The notes under the pieces are model-generated. The model ran no database searches. It was not told the origin of the DNA and was given only the letters and a program-made list of their open reading frames with translations. A stretch of 64,000 nucleotides of DNA from Athripsodes cinereus. Lineage: Eukaryota > Arthropoda > Insecta > Trichoptera > Leptoceridae. How positions within the stretch are numbered: position 1 is the first letter of the stretch; the number at the start of each line of letters is the position of its first letter. Below are positions 42,650 to 52,028 of the stretch, one piece after another. The translations under genes were made by a program, and so were the position numbers. The stretch spans positions 7,489,122 through 7,553,121 of the forward strand of contig OX388327.1 of assembly GCA_947579605.1 (NCBI GenBank). The letters run 5' to 3'.

Positions 42650-42948
42650 ATAAAAGGAAGTCGTGTGTGTTACAACACTTATAACTCAAGAATGGCTGTA
42701 CCGATTTGAATGATCTCTGATTTGTTGTATTCTTCTCCGCCCGGAATAAACTATAGGCTATTAAAACATCTTACAAATTCACGGGAAGAAAGAATATGAA
42801 GAAAATTATTTACGCCATACATTTTTAATTTCAAAAATAAAAACAATATGGAGAGTTATTGCGCTGTTAGCGCCCCCACGTCGCCTGTTGCATTGTGCTA
42901 AAATAATCCGTAGGTTCTGCTATATTAAGAACCAAATTACTATAACTA
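42650..42948 (+). mobile_element. Helitron copy 3, 5' part
   Basis: ATATATAAAAGGAAGTCGTG through CTATATTAAGAACCAAATTA matches the first ~300 bp (element sense) of the Helitron at 36256-39037. The first bases are changed (AGGAATATATAAAAGG instead of TCTAATATATAAAAGG). The match stops at about 42948. Confidence 0.75.
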
Positions 42949-42949
42949 A

Positions 42950-43045
42950 TGGTTGGTCTTATTCGCACGGCGTGCGAATAATATTTCATCCTTATTCGCA
43001 CACTACCGTGCGAATAAGAGGTAAATATTATTCGCACGGCGCAGC
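42950..43045. repeat. ATTCGCAC / GTGCGAAT palindrome cluster
   Basis: TTATTCGCACGGCGTGCGAA, CTTATTCGCACACTACCGTG and TATTATTCGCACGGCGCAGC alternate orientations. GGTTGGTCTTATTCGCACGG is shared with the palindrome at 21375-21415. Confidence 0.6.
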
Positions 43046-43106
43046 CATATCAAGCCAAAGTGACATACGTCAAGAGAATGATATATTTTTTTATTTTTTT
43101 TAAATT

Positions 43107-43655
43107 GTAAGTCTTAATTTCGGCCTGTAACAATCAACATTTTTATATCTATATCGTAAAACTAATAACTATGTGTATATAGTAATTTTTCATAATTTTA
43201 TCAGACTATTTGGCGTGTTTTCTTATATATTTTGGCCTAAAAACACTCCAAGTGTAATATTTGTATGAAAAAAATTCTTGATATTTTTATTTGTTAGTCT
43301 TAATTTCGATCTGCAACAATCAAACTTTATGTATCTACATCTTAAAACTAATAATTATGTGTATATAGTAATTTTTCATCCTTTTATGAGACTATTTGGC
43401 GTGTTTTCTTATATATTTTGACCTAAAAACACTCAAAGTGTAATATTTGTATGAAAAAAAACTTTAAATTTGTATTTGTTACTCTTAATTTCGATTTCTA
43501 ACAATCAACCTTTATGTATCTATATCGTAAAACTAATAACTATGTGTATATAGTAATTTTTCATCATTTTATCAGACTATTTGGCGTGTTTTCTTATATA
43601 TTTTGACCTTAAAACACTCCAAGTGTTATATTTGTATTAAAAAATTGTGAAATTT
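43107..43655. repeat. three tandem copies of a ~185-bp unit
   Basis: Units start at 43107, 43293 and 43478 (GTAAGTCTTAATTTCGG, GTTAGTCTTAATTTCGAT, GTTACTCTTAATTTCGAT). Shared blocks include AACTATGTGTATATAGTAAT, GACTATTTGGCGTGTTTTCT and AACACTCCAAGTGT. Divergence between units is roughly 10 per cent by eye. No coding capacity. Confidence 0.92.
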
Positions 43656-43667
43656 TATTAATATACC

Positions 43668-43872
43668 AGTGTCTGTGTCATCTGTGTGTTACCTCCGAGC
43701 AGGCGGACCACCTGTGGGTGCGTGGAGCATGGTCCCTCCTCAGAACGGCTTCCTTGGTGGAAACAATGACGTATGCTAGTGTGGGTGCTAGCACGGGGTG
43801 CGCTTCAGATGGTTCGATGGTGACCCGCAGCAAAGGCAAGGAGGGCCGTACACTATAATAATAATAATAATA
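43668..43872 (+). repeat. possible LINE 3' UTR with (TAA)n tail
   Basis: A GC-rich stretch (CTCCGAGCAGGCGGACCACC, TGGTCCCTCCTCAGAACGGC, GGTGACCCGCAGCAAAGGCA) ends GCCGTACACTATAATAATAA and further TAA units. Composition and tail suggest a retroelement 3' end. No coding motif is visible. Confidence 0.4.
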
Positions 43873-43881
43873 AAAAGATAA

Positions 43882-43926
43882 TTTATTTGGCGCTGTTTAA
43901 TGGTCCGTGACCATCTCAAGAGCGCC
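43882..43926 (-). other. stem-loop and AATAAA at the 3' end of the calexcitin-like copy
   Basis: On the minus strand GGCGCT...TGGTC-ACG-GACCA...AGCGCC folds as a double stem, directly followed by AAATAAATTATC and ATT repeats. It resembles the stem-loop plus tail at LINE 3' ends more than an ordinary mRNA 3' UTR. The stop codon of the ORF lies inside the stem. Confidence 0.5.
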
Positions 43927-44290
43927 GTGGCTTGTTAGTTAAGTTGGAAGCATCTTCTAGATCAAACATGAAGTTCATGTAACGCTGCTGCCACTGCAGA
44001 GGACGGTCGGGACTTTGGGCAAACTCATCCCACATAGAACTCCATTCATTCACAGACACCTCTCCATCTTTATTGGCATCAGTTCTCTGCCTCAGGACAT
44101 CCCATATCTTGGTCATGGTGTCGTACGTCTCTACGTTCATAGGATGACTCTGGGGCCATCCACGACGAGTGCAGATTTTCTCAATAGCTAACTCGAAGTC
44201 CTTCTTTTCGAGCGTTCCACTTTGGTTGACATCAAAGAAAACGTTGGACACATAGAGAAGCTTCTTCTTACGGAGATATGAGATAGGCAT
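43916..44290 (-). CDS. truncated calexcitin/sarcoplasmic calcium-binding-like protein (124 aa)
   Basis: The ORF starts MPISYLRKKKLLYVSNVFFD. It has two complete EF-hand loops, residues 20-31 (DVNQSGTLEKKD) and 71-82 (DANKDGEVSVNE), and a third cut off after FDLEDAS (residues 109-115). Family members are usually about 180-190 residues with more EF-hand sequence after this point. Here nine unrelated residues and a stop follow. The calcium-binding positions D/N/S/E of both loops are intact. No intron interrupts the ORF, and no splice donor lies at the break. The upstream 44291-44650 looks like a 5' UTR with CACG before the ATG. It may be a 5' fragment of a retrocopied mRNA joined to a LINE-like 3' end, or a gene fragment carried by a Helitron. 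Host expression is unknown. Confidence 0.75.
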   Translation of the reverse strand: MPISYLRKKKLLYVSNVFFDVNQSGTLEKKDFELAIEKICTRRGWPQSHPMNVETYDTMTKIWDVLRQRTDANKDGEVSVNEWSSMWDEFAQSPDRPLQWQQRYMNFMFDLEDASNLTNKPRRS

Positions 44291-44754
44291 CGTGGTAAAT
44301 TGGAATCGTGAGACAAAGCAGTATTTTTGTCTCTTTCACCCGCTGTGTTGTTGCGAGTAGTCGGTGTTGTTATCCTTTTCTGTTACACTACCGGACATAC
44401 ACTGCTCACTACACGCTGGCACTTGTGAGACAACAAAGTGATTCCCGGAAGGGGTCGATTTTTTTAACACGTGTTTTGTCAATAGAAGCGGGAATGTAAC
44501 ACAAAATGATGACTTGTTAAAGTTTTGAAGAGACAATCAACAATAATGAATATTAATTTATTTCGAGTTTTGATGAAGTTTAAGAGATGATGAGATGCAA
44601 AAAAACTACGCGGTTTTGTAATGTTAGCGTGCACGAAAGTTCAGCACTGTAGGACCGATATCTTTCGTAAAATCGAATTATTTATATGAGCGGTTTGATT
44701 TGCGTGGCGGCAGCTAGATAGCGCGCAACCCACTATGTATTGAGCATATAATCT
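44291..44754 (-). other. probable 5' UTR of the calexcitin-like copy, then unassigned DNA
   Basis: Upstream of the ATG on the minus strand, with no transposon motif visible. I cannot place a promoter or a transcription start. The frames at 44308-44536 are short and without motif. Confidence 0.35.
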
Positions 44755-45125
44755 ATCTATATCTATCTATACCCTCACGCCGTGTCCCCGGAGGGGTAGT
44801 CAGAGAGACCGGAACGCCGTATAGATCAATCCTTACAAACTTCTTTCGCTTCCTCCACATTCATCCAGTTTCTCACATATGTTCGCCGATTTCTCTTACT
44901 CAACACGCGGCCGTTCTTTAGGATTTGATCCACGTGCTCAAGCAACGTGGTTCTTTGCCTTCCGCGCTTCCTCGCACCTCATCTTTCATACATCCTCTTC
45001 GTCATTCTTTCATCTTGCATTCGCTCAACATGTCCAAACCATCGTAACTTATTTACACGCCTTCTATCCACAACACTCTTCTCGCATCCGCTCATTTTCC
45101 TGATATCCTCATTCTTCACTCTAGA
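44755..45125 (-). pseudogene. RTE-E LINE 3' fragment
   Basis: ATCTATCTATACCCTCACGC, CGTGTCCCCGGAGGGGTAGT and CCTCCACATTCATCCAGTTT are the antisense of the RTE-E 3' end (compare 33863-34345). It includes CGATTTCTCTTACTCAACAC and ends near ATTCTTCACTCTAG. Frame broken. The tail is a TAGA-type variant. No clear TSD. Confidence 0.75.
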
Positions 45126-45395
45126 ATAAGAGTTTATTATCATATCTGACACCTAAGAAAGACAATTACCCATAACTGATTTATTTTGATTTATGATATG
45201 ATATGGTAGTATGTAGTATTGTACATAGGTACTGTTATTTATAAACACTGTATAAAAGGCGTAAGCCGTGTATATTATTATAAATAAATAAATAAATTAG
45301 GTACATGTTGCATTGGAAATACTCTTAAGAATGGTACAACATTTTCACTAAGAACCAAATAGGATATTATTATTGTAAGTATTATATATAATGAG
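45126..45395. other. AT-rich stretch with LINE-like tail
   Basis: 45254-45298 has TATAAAAGGCGTAAGCCGTG followed by AATAAATAAATAAATTAG, a stem-loop plus tail like 29070-29115. Confidence 0.35.
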
Positions 45396-46350
45396 TTACA
45401 ATCCATTGGATTGGTCTGCAACGAGTTTTGACTTATTTCTCCACTCCTCCCTATTCTCAGCCAGTCTCTTCAACTCCATATATGAGCCACAGCTCATGTC
45501 CCTCTTCAGTTGGTCCATATAGGCGTCTCTCGGTCGACCTCTGCCATTTGTGCCTTCGGTCCTGCCCTCTGCGATTGCGATGAGCAGTCCTGGGTGCCTG
45601 ATGTTGTGGCCAATCCAATTAGCTCGTTGTTGGCAGATTCTTTTGAGGAGTTGCCTTTTTTCGCCAACCCTGGTTAACACTTCTTCGTTTTCGACGTGTT
45701 CCGACCAATGAATCTTCAGCATGCGTCTATAACACCACATTTCAAATGCCGCTAACCGTCCGCTTTCCCTCTTACTGATGGTCCACGTCTCGCATCCATA
45801 TAGCAGAATGCTCCACACAAAGGCTTTAGTGAGATTCTTCCTCACGCTTAGATCAATATTAGGGGATTCTAATATTTTGGATTTTTTGTTAAAGGCAATT
45901 CGTGCCTGGTTTATTCTGCTCACAATTTCTGATTTGGAGCGTCCGTCCTGGTTTATTCTGCTGCCCAAGTACACGAATTCTCTTACTTGTTTGATGCTCA
46001 CTCCATTTATGGCAATGTTCGCAGTCGCTTCCTCCCTTCCAACGACCATACATTTTGTTTTATCCTTATTTATTTTCATGTTGTACTTTGACAACAGTAT
46101 ACTTTCCATTTTTCCTAAGGCTTCGTTCAGCTCCATCTCGGAGTCTGCGAGCAGTGCTATGTCGTCAGCATATCTAATCATGTCAACCTTTTTCCCATTT
46201 ATTTTTACTCCTGTCCAATTCTTCATTTCTTCTCTGAGTTCATCAATAGCTTGCTGTATATAGCAGTTAAAGAGTGCTGGCGACATTGAGCATCCCTGTC
46301 TTACACCTTGTTCTACTCTCGCTTCTGCGCAGCTCTCTCCAGTTAGGAGA
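45396..46350 (-). pseudogene. RTE-B LINE, 5'-truncated reverse transcriptase ORF
   Basis: The minus strand has an open frame of about 315 element codons to the stop at 45396: ARVEQGVRQGCSMSPALFNC, IRYADDIALLADSE (catalytic box), KINKDKTKCMVVGREE, FVYLGSRINQDGRSKSEI, ILLYGCETW, ANWIGHNIRHPGLLIAIAEG and GRGRPRDAYMDQLKR. It lacks the endonuclease and the first half of the RT because of 5' truncation near 46350, so it cannot act alone. The intact frame suggests a fairly recent insertion. I found no TSD by eye. Confidence 0.88.
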
Positions 46351-46424
46351 AATTCTTGGAAAAAGGTAATATAATATATAGTACCTATTAATGAAAATTT
46401 CATCTTACAGTAACATCTTATACT
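46351..46424. other. short unassigned spacer
   Basis: AT-rich filler between two RTE-like fragments. Nothing recognised. Confidence 0.3.
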
Positions 46425-46790
46425 ATACTATACTATACTATACCCTCACGCCGTGCCCCAGGTGGGGTAGGCAGAGAGAACGGAACGCCATGTCGCTCTA
46501 TCCTTACATACTTCTTTCGCTTCCTCTACATTCATCCAGTTTCTCATACATGCACGCCGATTCCTCTTACTTAACACGCGACCGTCCTTGAGAATTTGAT
46601 CCACGTGGTTAAGCCACGTGGTTCTCGGACGCCCGCGCTTCCTCACACCCTCTCTTTCAGCTAAATACACCCTCTTCGTCAATCTTACACCATCCATTCG
46701 CTCCACATGACCAAACCATCTCAATTTATTTACACGCATTCTATCAACAACACTCCTCTTGCATCCACTCATCCTTCTAATATCCTCATA
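46425..46790 (-). pseudogene. RTE-E LINE 3' fragment
   Basis: The minus strand frame of 108 codons encodes MSGCKRSVVDRMRVNKLRWF, GHVERMDGVRLTKRVYLAE, GVRKRGRPRTTWLNHVDQIL and ends VLSAYPTWGTA with a stop. The 3' end is GGCACGGCGTGAGGGTATAG and TATAG repeats. It is close in sequence to 33863-34345 but truncated earlier. It abuts Helitron copy 3 sequence at 46795. Confidence 0.8.
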
Positions 46791-46794
46791 TGTA

Positions 46795-47152
46795 GAATTA
46801 TTTTAATTTGCCGGCAAAAAAAATCCACTTCGAAAATTAATTTCCTAAAATTCCGTACATATTACTCGACAACGGGTGGGGCCGCTCAAGTTTCATAGTT
46901 GCGAATTTTTTTCCTATAAAAGAATTTTCCAAAAATTTGGTGACCAAAAAATAATTCACCATATGGCAACAATTTCCTCAAGTTTCGAAAATATTACTTT
47001 TACATGGAAAAAAGTACTCGACAACGGGTGGGGCCGCTAAACTGCGAAAGTTCCAAATGAATTATATTTTTTTACACTATACCTTCGATGACACACTTTG
47101 ACAATTACGGGAGTTTGTAAAGAGATTAATAATATTAATCATTCATAAAGAT
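46795..47152 (+). mobile_element. Helitron copy 3, interior part
   Basis: TGTAGAATTATTTTAATTTG through GTTTGTAAAGAGATTAATAA and ATTCATAAAG matches the antisense of 37018-37376. The ~1.4 kb that should lie between this and 42650-42948 are absent. Their place is taken by 3.8 kb of other sequence. Past 47152 the match ends at a junction with a LINE. Confidence 0.78.
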
Positions 47153-47246
47153 TAATAATATTAATCTTTTTTTTCGTCTATGGTTTCAATGGCGGCACGT
47201 CGCTAATTTTTTTCCGCGAAACTAATAATATCAAGAATTCACAAAA

Positions 47247-47978
47247 ATGTCGCAATCAAACTTAAAAAAGGTCGAGGAACTAATACAAACTCGAATGGAT
47301 GTGATGGAGAGGAAGATAGACGCCAAGAAACCGGAATCTGAGGCAGATTTCAATTCGCTAGTAAGGGAGTTTGCCGCCTTCAAAACTGACATCAACTCGC
47401 AACTAGACAAACTCAGGGAGCAGTTCCAGATGCTGGAGGAGCGTGTGGATGATCTCGAAACGTGCAATCGATCCACTTCTATACTGGTACACGGCCTGGA
47501 GGAGAGAGATGGCGAGGATTTGCTGGCACGAGCTGGGAGCTTATTCGCGTCAAAGGTTGGTGTGACATTAACATCTCATATCTCAAATATTTATCGTCTG
47601 GGAAGAAAGGATACACAGAGAACGAGACCTATTGTCGTCCGTCTTGACTCTGAGGGCGATAGAAGAAGTCTGCTGATGGAGAGGCGGAGGCTGAAGGGAT
47701 CGTCTATTATGATCACCGAATTTCTTACTAAAAATCGCCTGCATATCTTTAAAGAGGCCAGAAAATTAGTGGGCCTTGACGCGTGGGTGTGCTCGGGGAA
47801 GGTGTTGGTGAAGAAGAACAACAGAATACTTACTCTGACAAGACTGACTGACTTGGATGATGTGAAGCTGTCAGCCCATACAACAGTTCAGCAACCAAAA
47901 CAGAAGAACACGACACAAAAACAATTGCAGGGTGTATCACAAAAGAATCTAAGATCCAAGGCAAAAACTGGTGACTGA
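47247..47978 (+). CDS. LINE ORF1, L1-ORF1p-like RNA-binding protein (243 aa)
   Basis: The N-terminal ~75 residues are a coiled coil with heptad leucine/phenylalanine spacing (KVEELIQTRMDVMERKID, then FAAFKTDINSQLDKLREQFQ and MLEERVDDLETCNR). Residues about 78-195 resemble the RRM-like and C-terminal domains of L1-type ORF1p: STSILVHGLEERDGEDLL, VGVTLTSHISNIYRLGRKD, RPIVVRLDSEGDRRSLLMER and ITEFLTKNRLHIFKEARKL. The tail is lysine/glutamine-rich and basic. Such proteins coat LINE RNA as trimers and chaperone nucleic acids. The start ATG follows CAAAA, and no upstream in-frame ATG is closer. Not to be taken as a host gene. Confidence 0.88.
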   Translation: MSQSNLKKVEELIQTRMDVMERKIDAKKPESEADFNSLVREFAAFKTDINSQLDKLREQFQMLEERVDDLETCNRSTSILVHGLEERDGEDLLARAGSLFASKVGVTLTSHISNIYRLGRKDTQRTRPIVVRLDSEGDRRSLLMERRRLKGSSIMITEFLTKNRLHIFKEARKLVGLDAWVCSGKVLVKKNNRILTLTRLTDLDDVKLSAHTTVQQPKQKNTTQKQLQGVSQKNLRSKAKTGD

Positions 47979-48752
47979 TCCTTAATTTACTAACTATTTT
48001 TGGCTTTATAATTTAGTTCTGTTGTGGGTGAAGGCATTACACATTATAACCTATACACTTCACCATTTTCTATATACAATATCTTCTACACTATTCTTTA
48101 TACACTATTTTATACTTTACACGCTTCTATATACACAATAATTCATCTTTTAACTTCCGTTTATTTGCTCGTAAAAATTGTTTTGATTTGTAATACTGGG
48201 ACACTTGAATAATTAATTATGTATCTATTGTATGTTTATATTTTGCCCACCACACCACGCCTGTTGTTGTCGCAGTGTATATATATGTATATGTGTATAC
48301 ATGTTTATTTTGCACAGCAGTTTTTTTTTTCAATTATGGTTGACGTTTAGAATCTATGGTTTAACTTGAAATGTTGCCACACCAATATCAGGATTGCCAA
48401 ACTCCATAGTAATTTTGGCCGGTTTTTGTCCATTCTCTGTCTAGTCATTTTTCTTCTTCTTCTTCATTTTTTTCTCATTCTTTATTATCGTTTACTTGTA
48501 ATACTGCACACACTGAATATAATAAATAGGAAGCCTACCATTAAAACATTTTACATGTATTGCGCCTCACGTTATTCTTATTATACTTATTTTTCTATCT
48601 TGATATTATACAATAACCATAGACTGCTTTATTATTTCCATCTTCTTTAAAGAAAAATACTTTTTTTTTTTAACATTAATAATTGTTATAATTTGTTATA
48701 TTTTTATTTATATTTATTTATTATATATTATTTTATTTTATTATATTAGGAT
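47979..48752 (+). other. 774-bp spacer between LINE ORF1 and ORF2
   Basis: Very AT-rich, with frequent stops in all frames. It contains CACCATTTTCTATATACAAT-like sequence and T runs just before ORF2. Open frames at 48024-48212 and 48366-48650 have no motif. Unusually long for a bicistronic LINE spacer. Confidence 0.6.
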
Positions 48753-51746
48753 ATGTACTCCTCATCTAGTGATGATTCTTTCCATTCCTTTTCCGAGTTA
48801 CCTCATTCCTCTTCTGATCCTAATGCTTCTTTTTATTCTAATCTCTCGTCAAATGAGTCTGACATTTCTAATACTTCGGGGAACTGTCAAGCATTACACG
48901 ATAATTTAATTTCTGTCTTCCCAACAAAATCCAAGGATTTACATATTTGTCACATCAACGCCCAAAGCATACCCGCTCACTACAATGATCTTCTTGCCAA
49001 TTTCTCGGATGTCAATCTCCATGCTCTTCTGGTAAGCGAATCCTGGTTAAAGCCTTCGCTACCATCGTCTCAATTTTCTCTTCCGGGCTATGAACTTGTT
49101 CGCAATGACAGGGTCGGTAAGGGAGCTGGTGGTGTGTGTATATACCTGCGTGATGACATCTCATATCAAATAATTCAACAATCTCCATCTACCTACGCAC
49201 AGGAACCTGAGTACATCTTCTTGAAAATTCGCATTCATGAATCCTCAGTGTTGCTCGGGGTTGTATACAGCCCACCCGGTATCAATTATTTCATTAAGCT
49301 TGAATGTATTCTGGAGAATATTCTTCCCTCTTTTAATGACGTCATCATAATGGGTGACTTCAATACATGTCTTCTTCATAATGACAATCGCTCGTCCAAC
49401 CTCAAAAAAATAGTACACTCCGTCAATTTAAATATTCTCCCACTTCTACCCACTCATCACACAAATACTTGTTCCTCCTTGATAGATTTAATTTTGACAT
49501 CCGAGACTCCCAAAGTAAAAAATCATGGACAGTTCCCAGCTCTTGCTTTTTCCCGTCATGATCTTGTTTTTATTCGGTACCGTGTAAAATGTCCTAAACC
49601 CAAACCCAAAATCGTTCAGGTAAGAAGTTACCGAAATGTAGACGTTGAACACTTGATCGACGACTGCGTGAACCTGGAGTGGAACAATGTCTTTTCTGCT
49701 GGCTCGGTTGATGCGAAGGTTCAAATTATTAATGATTTCCTTAATGGTCTGTGTAACAAGCATGCTCCTATTAAATCTGTACGTATGAAGCACCCTCCTG
49801 CACCGTGGCTTACTACAGAGATAAAGTCCTTGATGAAGAAGCGCGACCGAGCCAAGTCAAGGTATGTCAGATCTGGATCTCTTCTCCATGGGGAGTCTTA
49901 CCGCACTCTCCGCAATCGTTGCAATCAATTGTGTAGAAACTCAAAGCGTGCGCATTTTAATCAAATTTTCAGTGGACGGACTCCGGCCGATATCTGGAGG
50001 AGCCTGAATGCCGTGGGGATGAGCCGACGAGATACATCCAATAAGTTTCTGGACATGGATCCAAATTCTCTCAACAAACATTTTGCTGCTCCGCCATGCC
50101 CTCTCAACCTAGCCGACAAAAATGCAACCATATCCGATATACAAAGTCTGCCTCCCCTTGGAATACCCGTTTTCACTTTTTCTCATGCTTCTAATGCCTC
50201 TGTACTAAAAGCTATCAACTCAATTCACTCAAAGTCTGTTGGTGTGGATGGCATAAGTCTAACTTTTGTAAAACCTATTCTTGACCATATTCTTCCCTAT
50301 ATAACTCATGTCATCAATTTCTCTCTAGATACGGGCACTTTCCCATCGATTTGGAAAAAGGCATGTATTATTCCTCTCCCAAAAAAGACTGTGCCTTCCT
50401 CAGAAAAGGACTATCGCCCCATTTCAATCCTTCCCATGTTCTCTAAAGTCATAGAAAAAGTTGTGCACGAACAACTGTCGAATCACCTTACATCCAACAG
50501 CATCCTTTCTCAGTTTCAATCCGGTTTCCGTACTGGCCATAGTACAACAACTGCCCTCGTCAAGGTCACGGATGACATTCGAGGCGCTATGGAAAACAAA
50601 AAACTCACACTGCTTATATTACTTGACTTCAGTAGCGCCTTTAATTCCGTTGATTTCGACATACTTCTTGCCAGACTCAAACACTATGGTCTCTCTGAGT
50701 CGGCACTCTCTTGGTTTAACTCATATCTAAGGGACAGACAGCAATGTATCAAATCTTCCGATAACTCGACATCTGATTGGTTGCCATTGTTGGCAGGTGT
50801 TCCGCAAGGAGGAATTCTTTCCCCTCTATTATTTTCACTATTTATCAACTCTGCGATCGAACACCTTACTGTCCAATACCATCTTTATGCTGATGATATT
50901 CAAATATACTCACATTTCGACCCGGATCAGGCCTCAATCGCATTCCATCACATGAACGATGAATTGGACCGCATCGCTCGTTGGGCGCAGCAAAATGGAC
51001 TCCTTCTTAACCCATCAAAGTCCCAAGCAATACTAATAGGCAGTCACCGCCTACTTCCCAAGCTTAATACCTCTTCTCTCCCTACTATAACTCTTAACAG
51101 CACAATTATCCCTTTCTCAAAGAAAGTAAAAAATCTTGGTGTACTTTTTGATCAATGTCTGTCTTGGGGTCTGCAGGTCAATGACATAAGCCGTAAATTT
51201 TTCTTTAGCCTTCACTCACTTAACCGCCACAAACATTTCCTTCCAAAATCAACCAAAATTATCTTGTGTCATTCATTGTTATTACCGCTTATAGACTATG
51301 CAGATGTGGCCTACATGGATCTCACCAATGAACTGAATTCCAAACTTGAAAGATTGCAAAATATATGCATTCGTTTTGTATTCAACCTAAAAAAGTTTGA
51401 CCATATATCATCCTACAGAAACGAGCTTAAATGGATAACTATCTTACAACGACGCAATCTTCACGTTCTTTCTCTGCTTTTTAATGTCCTTTCTAACCCA
51501 TCTTCTCCTAATTATCTCAAGACTAATTTTACCCCACTAGCATCTCATGGCTTACCTCTCCGTTCTGGTGCCCAACGCACGCTATCTATCCCAACTCATC
51601 GCACTTCTTTTTTCACAACTTCGTTTACTACACATGCTGCTCGATTGTGGAACGGTCTTCCTTTACATATCAGACTCGCACCAACTATCTCAATCTTCAA
51701 GAATAAGGTGAAGCATTTCTACCTCACTCCTACTTCCACGCCATAA
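48753..51746 (+). CDS. LINE ORF2, endonuclease and reverse transcriptase (997 aa)
   Basis: The APE-type endonuclease occupies roughly residues 60-280: HINAQSI (N69), VSESW (E96), GDFN (D202, N204), SSLIDLILT and SRHD (H269, D270). These are the conserved catalytic positions, so it should nick target DNA. The reverse transcriptase follows: KSVGVDGISLTFVKPIL, DYRPISILPMFSKVIEKVV, QSGFRTGHSTTTALVKV, LLDFSSAFNSVD, LAGVPQGGILSPLLFSLF and the catalytic box YADD (712-715). The C-terminal domain ends with HAARLWNGLPLHIR and FKNKVKHFYL, the CR1/L2/Jockey-type end. The N-terminal ~50 residues are serine-rich with no known domain. The ORF is full-length and all core residues are present, so this copy may be competent. 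Confidence 0.95.
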   Translation: MYSSSSDDSFHSFSELPHSSSDPNASFYSNLSSNESDISNTSGNCQALHDNLISVFPTKSKDLHICHINAQSIPAHYNDLLANFSDVNLHALLVSESWLKPSLPSSQFSLPGYELVRNDRVGKGAGGVCIYLRDDISYQIIQQSPSTYAQEPEYIFLKIRIHESSVLLGVVYSPPGINYFIKLECILENILPSFNDVIIMGDFNTCLLHNDNRSSNLKKIVHSVNLNILPLLPTHHTNTCSSLIDLILTSETPKVKNHGQFPALAFSRHDLVFIRYRVKCPKPKPKIVQVRSYRNVDVEHLIDDCVNLEWNNVFSAGSVDAKVQIINDFLNGLCNKHAPIKSVRMKHPPAPWLTTEIKSLMKKRDRAKSRYVRSGSLLHGESYRTLRNRCNQLCRNSKRAHFNQIFSGRTPADIWRSLNAVGMSRRDTSNKFLDMDPNSLNKHFAAPPCPLNLADKNATISDIQSLPPLGIPVFTFSHASNASVLKAINSIHSKSVGVDGISLTFVKPILDHILPYITHVINFSLDTGTFPSIWKKACIIPLPKKTVPSSEKDYRPISILPMFSKVIEKVVHEQLSNHLTSNSILSQFQSGFRTGHSTTTALVKVTDDIRGAMENKKLTLLILLDFSSAFNSVDFDILLARLKHYGLSESALSWFNSYLRDRQQCIKSSDNSTSDWLPLLAGVPQGGILSPLLFSLFINSAIEHLTVQYHLYADDIQIYSHFDPDQASIAFHHMNDELDRIARWAQQNGLLLNPSKSQAILIGSHRLLPKLNTSSLPTITLNSTIIPFSKKVKNLGVLFDQCLSWGLQVNDISRKFFFSLHSLNRHKHFLPKSTKIILCHSLLLPLIDYADVAYMDLTNELNSKLERLQNICIRFVFNLKKFDHISSYRNELKWITILQRRNLHVLSLLFNVLSNPSSPNYLKTNFTPLASHGLPLRSGAQRTLSIPTHRTSFFTTSFTTHAARLWNGLPLHIRLAPTISIFKNKVKHFYLTPTSTP

Positions 51747-52028
51747 TTTCACAAAATTCCTGATTTTCCCTTCTTTAATCCTCCTGTTCCATTTCCCCCC
51801 CCTCCCTTTCTCCTTTGTATATTTGTATGTGTGGGTGTGTGTGCGTATGTATGCTTGTGTGTGAATGGCTCTATGCATGTATGTATTTATTCGTATGTAT
51901 TACATATTATATTATTTATCTATATTTATGTATGTATATATTATACTTAACACGTACATCAAGTACATTATACGTTTTTTTTATATTTATATTTCACTTA
52001 TTTGTCAAAGTTGGGTTGATTGGCAGAA

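Noticed and set aside
43107..43655. CRISPR-like array
   Set aside because: Only three 185-bp direct units without spacers, in an animal genome: an ordinary tandem repeat.
45778..46263. 161-codon plus-strand frame
   Set aside because: Antisense of the RTE-B reverse transcriptase ORF.
47127..47168. Target-site duplication of the intact LINE
   Set aside because: Both copies lie on the 5' side. The 3' flank (ACCAAGGTTTCGACACTG) does not match.
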